15,990 nucleotides of DNA from Thermoplasmata archaeon (GTDB taxonomy: Archaea; Thermoplasmatota; Thermoplasmata; Thermoplasmatales; Thermoplasmataceae): contig JAJZNS010000073.1 in NCBI GenBank assembly GCA_021811635.1, positions 1 through 15,990 of the forward strand, read 5' to 3'. Numbering within the stretch: the stretch's first letter is position 1; every line of letters starts with the position of its first letter. The notes under the pieces are model-generated. The model worked only from the letters and a program-made list of their open reading frames with translations. It was not told the DNA's origin and ran no database searches. Shown here in pieces: positions 1 to 6,170 of this stretch. Made by a program: the position numbers and the translations under genes.

Positions 1-202
1 ACCAGTCATGAAATTCTTCCGGAAAGTCAAGTTCGACGATGTGGCCGCTGAGCGGCACCATGACGTTACGTTCGTTTCCATCTGAAAATTCAATATAATT
101 CATGCCGGCAGTTCTCTTCTGCTTGGAGGTGCCCCCGGAAAGGATATAGGAGATGCGCCTGGCAGCATCGAATTTCTCGGCTATTATGAGGGTAGTCTTC
201 AA
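1..202 (-). CDS. topA: DNA topoisomerase I (type IA), N-terminal fragment
   Basis: Partial gene; the rest lies beyond the left edge. The 67 visible residues begin MKTTLIIAEKFDAARRIS and end at SGHIVELDFPEEFHDW. This matches the N-terminal Toprim domain of archaeal type IA topoisomerases, which relax negatively supercoiled DNA by single-strand passage. The Toprim glutamate is E9 in IIAEK, and the SGHIVELDFP stretch is typical of the family. The active-site tyrosine is outside the window. The start is taken as TTG (202-200): no ATG occurs in frame upstream, the conserved Toprim strand begins right after it, and a TATA-like box lies about 23 bases upstream, which fits a leaderless mRNA. Similarity is judged from memory; assignment to TopA rather than another Toprim enzyme is likely because of the LSGHIVELDFP motif. 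Confidence 0.82.
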   Translation of the reverse strand, partial: MKTTLIIAEKFDAARRISYILSGGTSKQKRTAGMNYIEFSDGNERNVMVPLSGHIVELDFPEEFHDW

Positions 203-220
203 CGGTGGTTCCCTGCGGCG

Positions 221-243
221 TATAATTTGAGCTTTGTAATAAA
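221..243 (-). promoter_or_regulatory. TATA-like promoter of topA
   Basis: On the minus strand AAATTATA (228-221) is centred about 23 bases upstream of the TTG start, and a second AT-rich element lies at 243-237. There is no Shine-Dalgarno before the start. The spacing from the first element fits a leaderless transcript beginning at or near the start codon. Confidence 0.5.
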
Positions 244-276
244 GTTAGGTATCGTCCGACATTGGCAGCTTCCAGT

Positions 277-288
277 TGATAAGTATCA
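277..288. repeat. Short inverted repeat between divergent promoters
   Basis: TGATAAGTATCA has perfect 5-base arms (TGATA/TATCA) around AG. It sits between the topA promoter and the promoter of the exported glycoprotein gene, where an operator could act. It is short enough to be chance. Confidence 0.25.
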
Positions 289-353
289 GCGGTACCATTG
301 GGATGGCTACGGTAACCTTTCTTCCGTCCCGAACAACCGGTAGTCGTGGTCCG

Positions 354-368
354 AAAAAAAAATATACC
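354..368 (+). promoter_or_regulatory. BRE/TATA promoter of the 905-residue glycoprotein gene
   Basis: A run of nine A residues (354-362) runs into TATA (363-366). The box is centred about 28 bases before the ATG at 393, so transcription is expected to start at or just before the ATG. The gene lacks a Shine-Dalgarno, which fits leaderless initiation. Confidence 0.6.
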
Positions 369-392
369 CAGATGCTGATTTCATGACTTGCG

Positions 393-3110
393 ATGAGGCG
401 TAATACAAGGATTATGCTGTCAATCCTTATTTCCGCCGCTGCGATAATCAGCACTTTTGGCTATATTCATTTCTATGCCGGTGTGCAGGGCCAGAACCAA
501 AATAGAGGGAATCTTCCTGCATTGGATCTGGGTCCAAAACTTGCTGTCAGCGTGAATAACCCCGCCTCGAACCCTTCTGCTGAAAACAATACAACCATAA
601 CACTTCAGGTATTCGGGCTGCTCCCGCATAGGGTAAGCCTGTTCCAGACCGTTTACACCAATTTCTCCGGCTTGAACTGCAGCGATAATGGTTATGACAT
701 TCAGTTGTTGAACATAACGGTTATTGGCGATTCAGAAACCGTATTTCTGTCCCCGCTGTTCCTGAGCGTCGCTGAAGCATGGCAGAACTTTTTTGGTGAT
801 CCGTCTGGAAACGTAGGCACTGATTATCCATCCCTCACTGTGGAGGCCTCTAAATCCGTCTATTTGAATGGTTCAGTATATGTGTATCCCTACTTTGGAT
901 CGCTACTGTACAACCCGGAACAGGTCACCAACAATTTGGCTAAATTGTCATATGAAAACAGCCTTAGTGTCACCAGCTGGTTCAACGGCACCAGCGTGAA
1001 CCTGTCGCAGTACAGTTCCGTGCTTTACACGAACCTTGAGTTTCCCATCAACCTGACATTTCCCTCCACGCCATCCCACATACTTAGGGATGTAGGGCCG
1101 CTGCCATCAATGGGATTGAATTCAATGTCTGCTAGAAAACCAGTTTCAGCTTCTAGCCCCGGATCATATTATTACTGGAAGACATCCTTCAGCGAATACA
1201 AGACAGTTACAGGGACTGTGACCATCAACGGATATCTGCCGCTGCTTGCAGTCCACATGGGGCGGGGGACGGATTATGGCGGCTCAGAAATAGCCCTAGG
1301 TGCAGGCATAAACCTGCAGGACACCACCATCGGAATAGACTCCACCCAGACTTCATGGACTGAAACTGGGCAGGTAACGTCGTCCCTCATCAGCGGACCT
1401 TCATATGAGCATACTGCTAATGCCTCATTCGAAAGCATAAACAATGCGTATGTTGCCAATCCATTGAACCTGACTGAGCGCCTCGGAAACAACTATTCAG
1501 TTTCCATAAATAGAACTACTGCATATATCGCCTTCCAGAACGCGACTTACACGTTCGTTCACTATTCGATCAACGAATCTGAATACAACAACGAATACCT
1601 CGTTACCTGGCATCTCAAGCCGATATGGATAGACGGGAAGGAGTACTGGATGAACGTCTCATCCACTACCCTCGAGCAGTCCATCCTAGTAAATGCTACC
1701 CACATAGGGAACGCCTCCCAGGGCGGAATCACGAGCATAACTCAGTCCGCGGGGAAACTCCAGCTGGTTGCAGGCTATCTGCCAATTGTTGTAAACGAGG
1801 TGATGCAGAACATCTCCGAACAGAGACCCAGTTCCAACCTTTCGATCACAGCTTCTGGGCCAGGATATTCCATTTCGGCAGGTTCATTCTGGACTTCCGA
1901 TTCTGCCTGGACAAACGCCATCCAGGTAATCAGGAACCTGGACAATCCCCTCGCATCCTTTGCAGTTGGTCTTTCCGCTGGATTGGCGATTACGTCTGCA
2001 CTCTCCCCTGGAGGCATATGGGGTGAGCCCGCAATCGTAGGGGAGATCGCAGATATATTTGGATCTGCGCTTTCCCTGGTTTCGATCGTTGCAGGCCAGT
2101 TGAACACCATAGGGTTCGTGGCCAATGCCGAGTGGGTTCCAATGGGATATTCTGTCACGAATGTGCCAGCGATAGGAAGCGGTTCCAACTATCGATTCGT
2201 CTATTACGAGGGTGAATCCCAGATGCAGGAGACTTTAAACGGAAAGGTCTACCAGTTCTACGCCCCGAGCAATTACATCAACATGACAGAGGTGGTCAAC
2301 GTTACCACTATTACGAACAATCGGTTCCTCTCCTCCCCTGAAAACACTTCACTGAGCACGTCAGGCGTGGTTTACCAGAGCACAGGAGTATGGAAGGTCG
2401 ATCCCAGCAACGACCAGGTTGAATTCGCCAGCTACAGCATATCGCCGGGTGCGCAATATATGGCGGGTAGCGTATTCAACCAGTGGCAGAATTTCGCGTT
2501 CCAGCCAGGCGATTACTTTGACGGTTACAGTGGTGTCATATATGATGTGGTTGGCACCGTCTATGTTGACCTTATAAATTACCAGAACGCAATCGTTGCG
2601 TCCTGGCAACACACCTTCAATCAATATTTCACTGGTGACAACGGTGGGTCTGACTGGGTATATATCAATCCCACGTTTACCATACCCAACGATACTGTTG
2701 AACCCATACAGAAGATACAGTTCGTGAATGACATAAGCTCATTTGAACCGGGCTGGAGCTTTACCGGTATTGGAAATGGCGGGTTGATTTCGTTCGCCAA
2801 TGCAAATGGAAGCGTTGATTCCCTTAACAACCCAGAGCCTGCTGGAAATTATGAATCCGGTCTTGGATGGTATGGCTACACTCCCCAGAATAAGACTGCA
2901 AGCTGGTCAGCACCCGCCAGCACGGTCAATTTCATGATTGTCTGGTCATCGCCGTACTATACCGAGGTAACCTACAATGGGGAAACGCAATATGGAACGG
3001 AGGGCATGTTCTTTGGGGAACTTGGCGTCAATTCCCTGTCGGTGACTCTTGGCTGCTGGATACAGGACTCGGAAGTTGCTGACATCAGCGAATTCTTTGA
3101 GATCCAATAG
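393..3110 (+). CDS. Large exported, sequon-rich glycoprotein of unknown function
   Basis: A 905-residue protein I do not recognise. Residues 1-33 have an RR-containing basic start followed by a hydrophobic stretch (IMLSILISAAAIISTFGY), a signal peptide or N-terminal anchor. The rest is rich in N, S, T, G, Y and aromatic residues and carries about 25 N-X-S/T sequons, typical of archaeal surface proteins. Only two cysteines are visible, one before SDNGYD near residue 95 and one in GCW near the C-terminus. Around residues 517-580 there are two hydrophobic, Gly/Ala/Ser-rich segments separated by a short GGIWGEP turn, which could insert into a membrane. There is no C-terminal transmembrane anchor; the protein ends EFFEIQ before consecutive in-frame stops TAG TAA. 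The ATG at 393 is the first after an in-frame TGA (384-386) and is well placed for the upstream TATA box. An S-layer-like, adhesin or sensor role is possible but not shown. Confidence 0.8.
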   Translation: MRRNTRIMLSILISAAAIISTFGYIHFYAGVQGQNQNRGNLPALDLGPKLAVSVNNPASNPSAENNTTITLQVFGLLPHRVSLFQTVYTNFSGLNCSDNGYDIQLLNITVIGDSETVFLSPLFLSVAEAWQNFFGDPSGNVGTDYPSLTVEASKSVYLNGSVYVYPYFGSLLYNPEQVTNNLAKLSYENSLSVTSWFNGTSVNLSQYSSVLYTNLEFPINLTFPSTPSHILRDVGPLPSMGLNSMSARKPVSASSPGSYYYWKTSFSEYKTVTGTVTINGYLPLLAVHMGRGTDYGGSEIALGAGINLQDTTIGIDSTQTSWTETGQVTSSLISGPSYEHTANASFESINNAYVANPLNLTERLGNNYSVSINRTTAYIAFQNATYTFVHYSINESEYNNEYLVTWHLKPIWIDGKEYWMNVSSTTLEQSILVNATHIGNASQGGITSITQSAGKLQLVAGYLPIVVNEVMQNISEQRPSSNLSITASGPGYSISAGSFWTSDSAWTNAIQVIRNLDNPLASFAVGLSAGLAITSALSPGGIWGEPAIVGEIADIFGSALSLVSIVAGQLNTIGFVANAEWVPMGYSVTNVPAIGSGSNYRFVYYEGESQMQETLNGKVYQFYAPSNYINMTEVVNVTTITNNRFLSSPENTSLSTSGVVYQSTGVWKVDPSNDQVEFASYSISPGAQYMAGSVFNQWQNFAFQPGDYFDGYSGVIYDVVGTVYVDLINYQNAIVASWQHTFNQYFTGDNGGSDWVYINPTFTIPNDTVEPIQKIQFVNDISSFEPGWSFTGIGNGGLISFANANGSVDSLNNPEPAGNYESGLGWYGYTPQNKTASWSAPASTVNFMIVWSSPYYTEVTYNGETQYGTEGMFFGELGVNSLSVTLGCWIQDSEVADISEFFEIQ

Positions 3111-3245
3111 TAATCACCATCTGTATTTCCCAGATTGTTTGAAAATTACTTTCATCCTGCCATGGTTGTTACGGGAACTCTTCATTCATGATGTCTGTGA
3201 AACTGTACGTGCATGTACGAAGCCTATCACAAATAGGGTGTATGA

Positions 3246-3413
3246 TGTGGGGGTGCACTTAACCTGATTAACTTCGCGATAGCCCAGACAGCAGGAACCC
3301 TGTAGAAACCTGGTAGGAACATCGGAGGTGCCATGCGGGTATTGGGTGGAAAATCAGAGAGGAAAGTAGCATTTACAAATGTTCGATCTTGTCAGGTATC
3401 CCTATTCCGATGA
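3246..3413 (+). pseudogene. Possible C-terminal remnant of a decayed gene
   Basis: Read in one frame, this stretch encodes a protein-like segment beginning CGGALNLINFAIAQTAGTL, then a TAG at 3303-3305, then KPGRNIGGAMRVLGGKSERK and about 15 further residues before TGA. Further stops lie just upstream. Mobile-element ORF tails often look like this after decay, but I cannot match it to a specific transposase family and it may be chance. There are no visible terminal repeats or target duplications. Confidence 0.2.
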
Positions 3414-3486
3414 TCCTGTGATAGGAAAATCCCAACATATCCGGGAAAGAACATTAAGGGGATATTCAGGTATCGTGATGATCCTG
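3392..3486 (+). repeat. Imperfect direct repeat, two copies
   Basis: Copy 1 is TCAGGTATC (3392-3400) followed, after eight bases, by GATGATCCTG (3409-3418). Copy 2 is TCAGGTATC (3466-3474) followed, after two bases, by GATGATCCTG (3477-3486). The two copies start 74 bases apart and differ by a 6-base insertion. Function unknown. Confidence 0.5.
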
Positions 3487-3541
3487 GGTGAAGAAGACCA
3501 AATTCGCTTCTGAACATTATTTCTCAATCGGATCAGAACTC

Positions 3542-3566
3542 CACTATAATAGAGTGAGGACGTCCT
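3542..3566. repeat. Inverted repeat plus 10-base palindrome
   Basis: CACT (3542-3545) and AGTG (3553-3556) flank an AT-rich loop and are followed immediately by the perfect palindrome AGGACGTCCT (3557-3566). The AT-rich centre could serve as a promoter element with an adjacent operator, but no gene start is placed to use it. Confidence 0.3.
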
Positions 3567-3706
3567 GATGATATACCGGAAATCAACGGGGATTTGGCAG
3601 CCTCAATCGCCCCATAAACCATGCATGTTGAGTGGTTTTCTGCAACGCTTCTGCTGGACGCACAGATCGGATCGAAAGCTGATGTGCATTCAAAGATAAA
3701 GGTGGT

Positions 3707-3738
3707 AAAAAATTGGGAAGCTGAAATTGTATTCAGCT
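3707..3738 (-). terminator. Hairpin plus T-run after the PepSY gene
   Basis: On the minus strand AGCTGAA (3738-3732) and TTCAGCT (3725-3719) form a perfect 7-base stem with a 6-base loop, overlapping the TGA stop. A T6 run (3712-3707) follows six bases later. Archaeal termination depends mainly on T-runs, so the hairpin may be supportive or incidental. Confidence 0.45.
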
Positions 3739-4155
3739 GTCCTTCTGGTCAATGTTCTGGTTGTCGGTCGAAGTCGAGTTGTCGCTGTTTTCCGTCTCAG
3801 TCTGGTTGTCATTCATGTCCTGGGAGAGTTCAACAGAGATTACCTGATTTGTCGACTGGCTTATTCCAAGATCATAGACGTACCCGTTTGGAGCCAGTAT
3901 GGTAATATCAAACACCGCCGAACCGTTCTCGGTATCGTTCTCGATCTGCAGGATCTTGGCCGTCCCGTTCCCGGAGAAATGCGTATCCACGTACGTGATC
4001 GCTGCCTGTTCTGCTGCCGTCAGATTTCCGCTGCCTGATGTTCCCGTGAACATGTGCCCGAGAGGGCCTGTTCCAGCTGCACCAGCAACTGATACTGCGG
4101 AAACGGTCAAGATCAATGCGACAATTGCCTTCGCGCTTATTAACGATGAGAGCAC
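3733..4155 (-). CDS. Small secreted PepSY-domain protein
   Basis: A 140-residue protein. Residues 1-27 form a signal peptide (MLSSLISAKAIVALILTVSA, then VSVAGAAG). Residues about 46-108 fit a PepSY domain: a helix of the AAEQAAITYVDTHF type, a strand with KILQIENDT, then FDITILAPNGYVYDLGIS and a final strand QVISVEL. PepSY domains occur in protease propeptides and secreted proteins and are thought to inhibit or modulate peptidases. Residues 111-140 form an acidic, Asn/Ser/Thr-rich tail. About six N-glycosylation sequons and no cysteines are present. The start is GTG (4155-4153), set by a strong Shine-Dalgarno nine bases upstream; a GTG at 4168 opens a different frame that loses the domain. 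The gene is divergent from the membrane glycoprotein gene at 4260, so the two may be co-regulated. The PepSY call rests on pattern only. Confidence 0.75.
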   Translation of the reverse strand: MLSSLISAKAIVALILTVSAVSVAGAAGTGPLGHMFTGTSGSGNLTAAEQAAITYVDTHFSGNGTAKILQIENDTENGSAVFDITILAPNGYVYDLGISQSTNQVISVELSQDMNDNQTETENSDNSTSTDNQNIDQKDS

Positions 4156-4164
4156 TTGCTTTTT

Positions 4165-4172
4165 TCACCTCC
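4165..4172 (-). promoter_or_regulatory. Shine-Dalgarno GGAGGTGA fixing the PepSY start
   Basis: Minus-strand GGAGGTGA lies nine bases before the GTG at 4155. It is near-perfectly complementary to the archaeal 16S rRNA 3' end. It shows that this mRNA has a leader, unlike several neighbours, and decides the GTG start. Confidence 0.75.
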
Positions 4173-4224
4173 GGATGTCACAGATCGTGAAGCCAATAAA
4201 CGATTGTGGAACATCACTGTTCCA

Positions 4225-4237
4225 AAAGCTTAATAAC
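4225..4237 (+). promoter_or_regulatory. TATA promoter of the membrane glycoprotein gene, possibly bidirectional
   Basis: AAAAGCTTAATAA is centred (TTAATAA, 4230-4236) 27 bases before the GTG at 4260, as expected for a leaderless transcript. The element is nearly symmetrical and read on the minus strand (TTATTAA) could also serve the PepSY gene with a leader of about 50 bases. A second minus-strand candidate, TTTATT, lies at 4200-4195. Confidence 0.5.
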
Positions 4238-4259
4238 CGGTTCACCGGATTATCAGCCT

Positions 4260-5270
4260 GTGCGATGGTCGGCGTACGTCTGGATAAGCCTATTCTTAAC
4301 TGCATTGATGATAGCCACGCCGCTGGCTAACGCTGATGGTTCGGAGAACGAAATATATCTCTCGCAATCACCACAGGTCACGATCAACGTCTCCAATATG
4401 GTGAGCGTGAACGTATCATATGCCGATGTCTTCATCGCGACTTCCTCCGGCGTGTTCGGCGCCCAACTGGGAGAACTCCAGTGGAACATTCTGAATGATT
4501 CGCAGGGTTACTCGTATGTGTCCAACTTTTCCCTCTCTGGCATTAACGGCACTGATCTGTCGGATCTCTACCTGACTGTCATGAATCTCGGCGATAACGC
4601 CAACCTTGGGAGCGGAAACCTTGAACCTATCGCAGCGCAGGCCTACGTTAATGTCTCGAGATACGAAGGCCAGATTTCCAACCTGAGCCTGACAAGCGGC
4701 CTGCCCCAAAAAGGTTTTGACTTTTCAGGCATCAATAATTCCACGGTTAAGCTGTCGTTGTCAATCACTGTCAACCTCACCGCCGGGAATGCCGGAAGTG
4801 ATACGTTAGTGATCGTGCAGAAAGCGGCTGGCTCAGAGGGCTCGAAGCAGTTCTATTACAACGAGGTAAACGCGTACAGCGGAAATTCAATGTACGGCGG
4901 CGGGCTGGCTATGGGAAACAACAGCACCGACATTAATTCCACGCGTGCGCTTTACTGGTGGAATTACAATTACACGCACAACGGCGTGTCAGGGAATGAC
5001 ACAGTTTCGATAATCCCCAGAGAGGAGGGTGTTCTCCTGGCATTTGTATTCAGCTTCCAGACCCATGCCGGCTCGCTTACGGTGACCCAGGATCCCTATG
5101 TATCGGTCCTGGGTGCAGATCTTTCAAAGTCAAGGCTTCTGTTATACGGTACCAGCGTGATCAACTACATCGCTGAGCATGCCGTGTTTCTCGGGATCGG
5201 CATGCTTGCAGGCACAGCTGCAGTAGGTATGATGTACCGCGGTTACAGGAAGAGAAAATCCGGGAATTAG
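4260..5270 (+). CDS. Membrane-anchored surface glycoprotein, unknown function
   Basis: About 336 residues from the chosen GTG start. Residues 1-25 form a good signal peptide (MRWSAYVWISLFLTALMIAT, then PLANA before DGSEN). The ectodomain is rich in N, S, T and G with about 14 N-X-S/T sequons and beta-rich alternation, but no family is recognised. Residues about 308-325 form a C-terminal transmembrane helix followed by a basic tail (YRGYRKRKSGN), giving a type I topology with the bulk outside. An upstream in-frame GTG at 4206 would add 18 polar residues before the signal peptide. The 4260 start is preferred because the signal peptide begins there and a TATA box lies 27 bases upstream. The gene converges on the winged-helix gene with a 4-base overlap at the stops. 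Such anchors are used by surface receptors and solute-binding proteins, but nothing here decides the role. Confidence 0.75.
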   Translation: MRWSAYVWISLFLTALMIATPLANADGSENEIYLSQSPQVTINVSNMVSVNVSYADVFIATSSGVFGAQLGELQWNILNDSQGYSYVSNFSLSGINGTDLSDLYLTVMNLGDNANLGSGNLEPIAAQAYVNVSRYEGQISNLSLTSGLPQKGFDFSGINNSTVKLSLSITVNLTAGNAGSDTLVIVQKAAGSEGSKQFYYNEVNAYSGNSMYGGGLAMGNNSTDINSTRALYWWNYNYTHNGVSGNDTVSIIPREEGVLLAFVFSFQTHAGSLTVTQDPYVSVLGADLSKSRLLLYGTSVINYIAEHAVFLGIGMLAGTAAVGMMYRGYRKRKSGN

Positions 5271-5761
5271 TGTTCATCCAGGAGCCTGTAGATCGAAGAA
5301 GCGATCGAGTCTATGAAGCTGTCGCCGTATTTCTTCAGGAATTTCAGCAGGCTGTCCCTGTCAGTTACGCTTATGATTAGCGCGTCCCCCCTGTCAGAGA
5401 CCTCCAGTATTCCGTCTTCTGCCATTCTTTCTACATTTTTCCTGTATTTGCTGTTGCCAGGTATTGTGAGACCTGCATCGCCAGAGTCTGCAGCCCTGAT
5501 GAGAAGATCCCGTGACTGCCAGTTTCTCAGGTGAAACGCCAGTATCCGTTCCTGCGCTGAGTCATGATCGCTCGAGAAAAATCGCAACACCTTTCCATCC
5601 CTTCTGGAAGAAATAAGTCCCTCCTTTTCCAGCTGGTAGAGATTATAATCCAGCTTTCCCACGGCAGAAGCAGTTCTCCGCTGGATCTCCCTGAAATGAA
5701 GTCCCGGGTTCTCACGGATGAGCTTTAGCAATTGTTCCCTGAACGATCCACTTTCCTTCAA
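5267..5761 (-). CDS. Double winged-helix transcriptional regulator
   Basis: A 164-residue cytoplasmic DNA-binding protein. Residues about 7-62 form a winged helix: GLHFREIQRRT, then a recognition helix in SAVGKLDYNLYQLEKEGLI, and a wing SSRRDGKVLRFF. Residues about 70-145 look like a second winged helix (LRNWQSRDLLIRA, then YRKNVERMAEDGILEVSDRG), an arrangement common in archaeal regulators of the ArsR/MarR type. A C-terminal helix (FIDSIASSIYRLLDEH) may dimerise. The start is TTG (5761-5759), immediately after the TAA of the membrane-protein gene; AAAGGA about nine bases upstream may help re-initiation. Direct linkage suggests cotranscription and possibly a functional link with the membrane protein. 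Target genes are unknown; the surface genes nearby are candidates. Confidence 0.8.
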   Translation of the reverse strand: MKESGSFREQLLKLIRENPGLHFREIQRRTASAVGKLDYNLYQLEKEGLISSRRDGKVLRFFSSDHDSAQERILAFHLRNWQSRDLLIRAADSGDAGLTIPGNSKYRKNVERMAEDGILEVSDRGDALIISVTDRDSLLKFLKKYGDSFIDSIASSIYRLLDEH

Positions 5762-6049
5762 TTAAGACATTCCTTTCAGGATCAAGAAGTAAAAGACCGA
5801 AAGCACTGAGAATGCCAGCAGAATACCTGCATATGCCGGAAATGAAGCAATAAGGCTGAATTCTGCGAGTATCGTGTATACGAGGTACACAAGGACAATC
5901 AGGGAGATCAGGAACAGGGCTGACAGTATCCTCACCTTTCTTAATCTCATTACCCTGGCTGAACCGGCAAGGATCAGGATATCAATTATCACGGACAACC
6001 CTAGAAGCATGAAAAACAGATCGGCTAAGTACTGGGTGTATGCCGTCAT
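5762..6049 (-). CDS. Small three-helix membrane protein paired with regulator
   Basis: A 95-residue, very hydrophobic protein with three predicted helices: about residues 8-29 (LADLFFMLLGLSVIIDILIL), 39-61 and 70-92. A basic loop (ARVMRLRKVR, 31-40) lies between the first two, which places that loop inside and the N-terminus outside by the positive-inside rule. No family is recognised. Its stop abuts the TTG start of the winged-helix gene, so the two form a two-gene unit. Such pairs are often a membrane sensor or sequestering partner plus its regulator, but this is inference. The ATG at 6049 has no Shine-Dalgarno and is preceded by a TATA-like box, which suits a leaderless mRNA. Confidence 0.7.
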   Translation of the reverse strand: MTAYTQYLADLFFMLLGLSVIIDILILAGSARVMRLRKVRILSALFLISLIVLVYLVYTILAEFSLIASFPAYAGILLAFSVLSVFYFLILKGMS

Positions 6050-6072
6050 ACCAAAAGGAAGGAGGCATATCC

Positions 6073-6083
6073 TATTAATTAAA
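6073..6083 (-). promoter_or_regulatory. TATA-like promoter of the membrane protein/regulator pair
   Basis: Minus-strand TTTAATTAATA is centred about 29 bases upstream of the ATG at 6049. No Shine-Dalgarno follows, so transcription probably starts within a few bases of the ATG. Confidence 0.5.
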
Positions 6084-6138
6084 TGTCTCCCTGAATCAAA
6101 TCCGGAGCAATCTGGTGAGAGTTATGCCGGGCGCCCAT

Positions 6139-6163
6139 TAGTTTGATATCTGAAGAGAATATT
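6139..6163 (+). promoter_or_regulatory. Promoter candidates for the repeat/nuclease-like gene
   Basis: Two AT-rich elements are present. AGTTTGATAT (6139-6148) is about 26 bases before the ATG at 6171. AATATT (6158-6163) is about 26 bases before a second in-frame ATG at 6186. Which start is used cannot be decided from spacing alone. A perfect palindrome, GGGCGCCC, lies at 6129-6136 just upstream. Confidence 0.35.
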
Positions 6164-6170
6164 CGTTCAC

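Larger units (their letters stand above)
3111..3706. other. Long non-coding stretch with possible gene remnant
   Basis: About 600 bases with no convincing intact gene on either strand. Open frames here are short and stop-interrupted, and a 94-codon plus-strand frame starting at 3621 runs into the antisense of the PepSY gene. Contents I can point to are a possible decayed coding frame (3246-3413), an imperfect direct repeat (3392-3418 and 3466-3486), and a small AT-rich inverted repeat followed by a 10-base palindrome (3542-3566). No tRNA or rRNA fold was recognised. A small RNA cannot be excluded. Confidence 0.5.

Noticed and set aside
1625..2188. Overlapping 133- and 137-codon frames on both strands
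   Set aside because: Both are shadows of the 905-residue glycoprotein gene, with no domain of their own.
3621..3905. 94-codon plus-strand open frame beginning in the intergenic gap
   Set aside because: Its first 37 residues look somewhat protein-like, but the rest is a Cys/Ser-rich antisense of the PepSY gene, and no ribosome-binding site or well-placed promoter is seen.
3908..4168. Alternative start and frame (GTG at 4168, MKKASALIVNK) over the PepSY gene
   Set aside because: The initiation codon lies inside the Shine-Dalgarno and the frame lacks the signal peptide and PepSY domain. A frameshift joining the frames is not needed, because the 4155 start already gives a full signal peptide.
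4206..4259. Upstream GTG start for the membrane glycoprotein
   Set aside because: It would add 18 polar residues before the signal peptide and would place the TATA box inside the coding region.
3899..4330. 143-codon plus-strand open frame across the PepSY gene and divergent promoter
   Set aside because: Antisense to a gene with a good signal peptide, PepSY pattern and Shine-Dalgarno. The frame also crosses the promoter and start of the glycoprotein gene.
6129..6136. GGGCGCCC palindrome as a regulator operator
   Set aside because: A single 8-base palindrome without a second copy or a known matching regulator is too weak to call.
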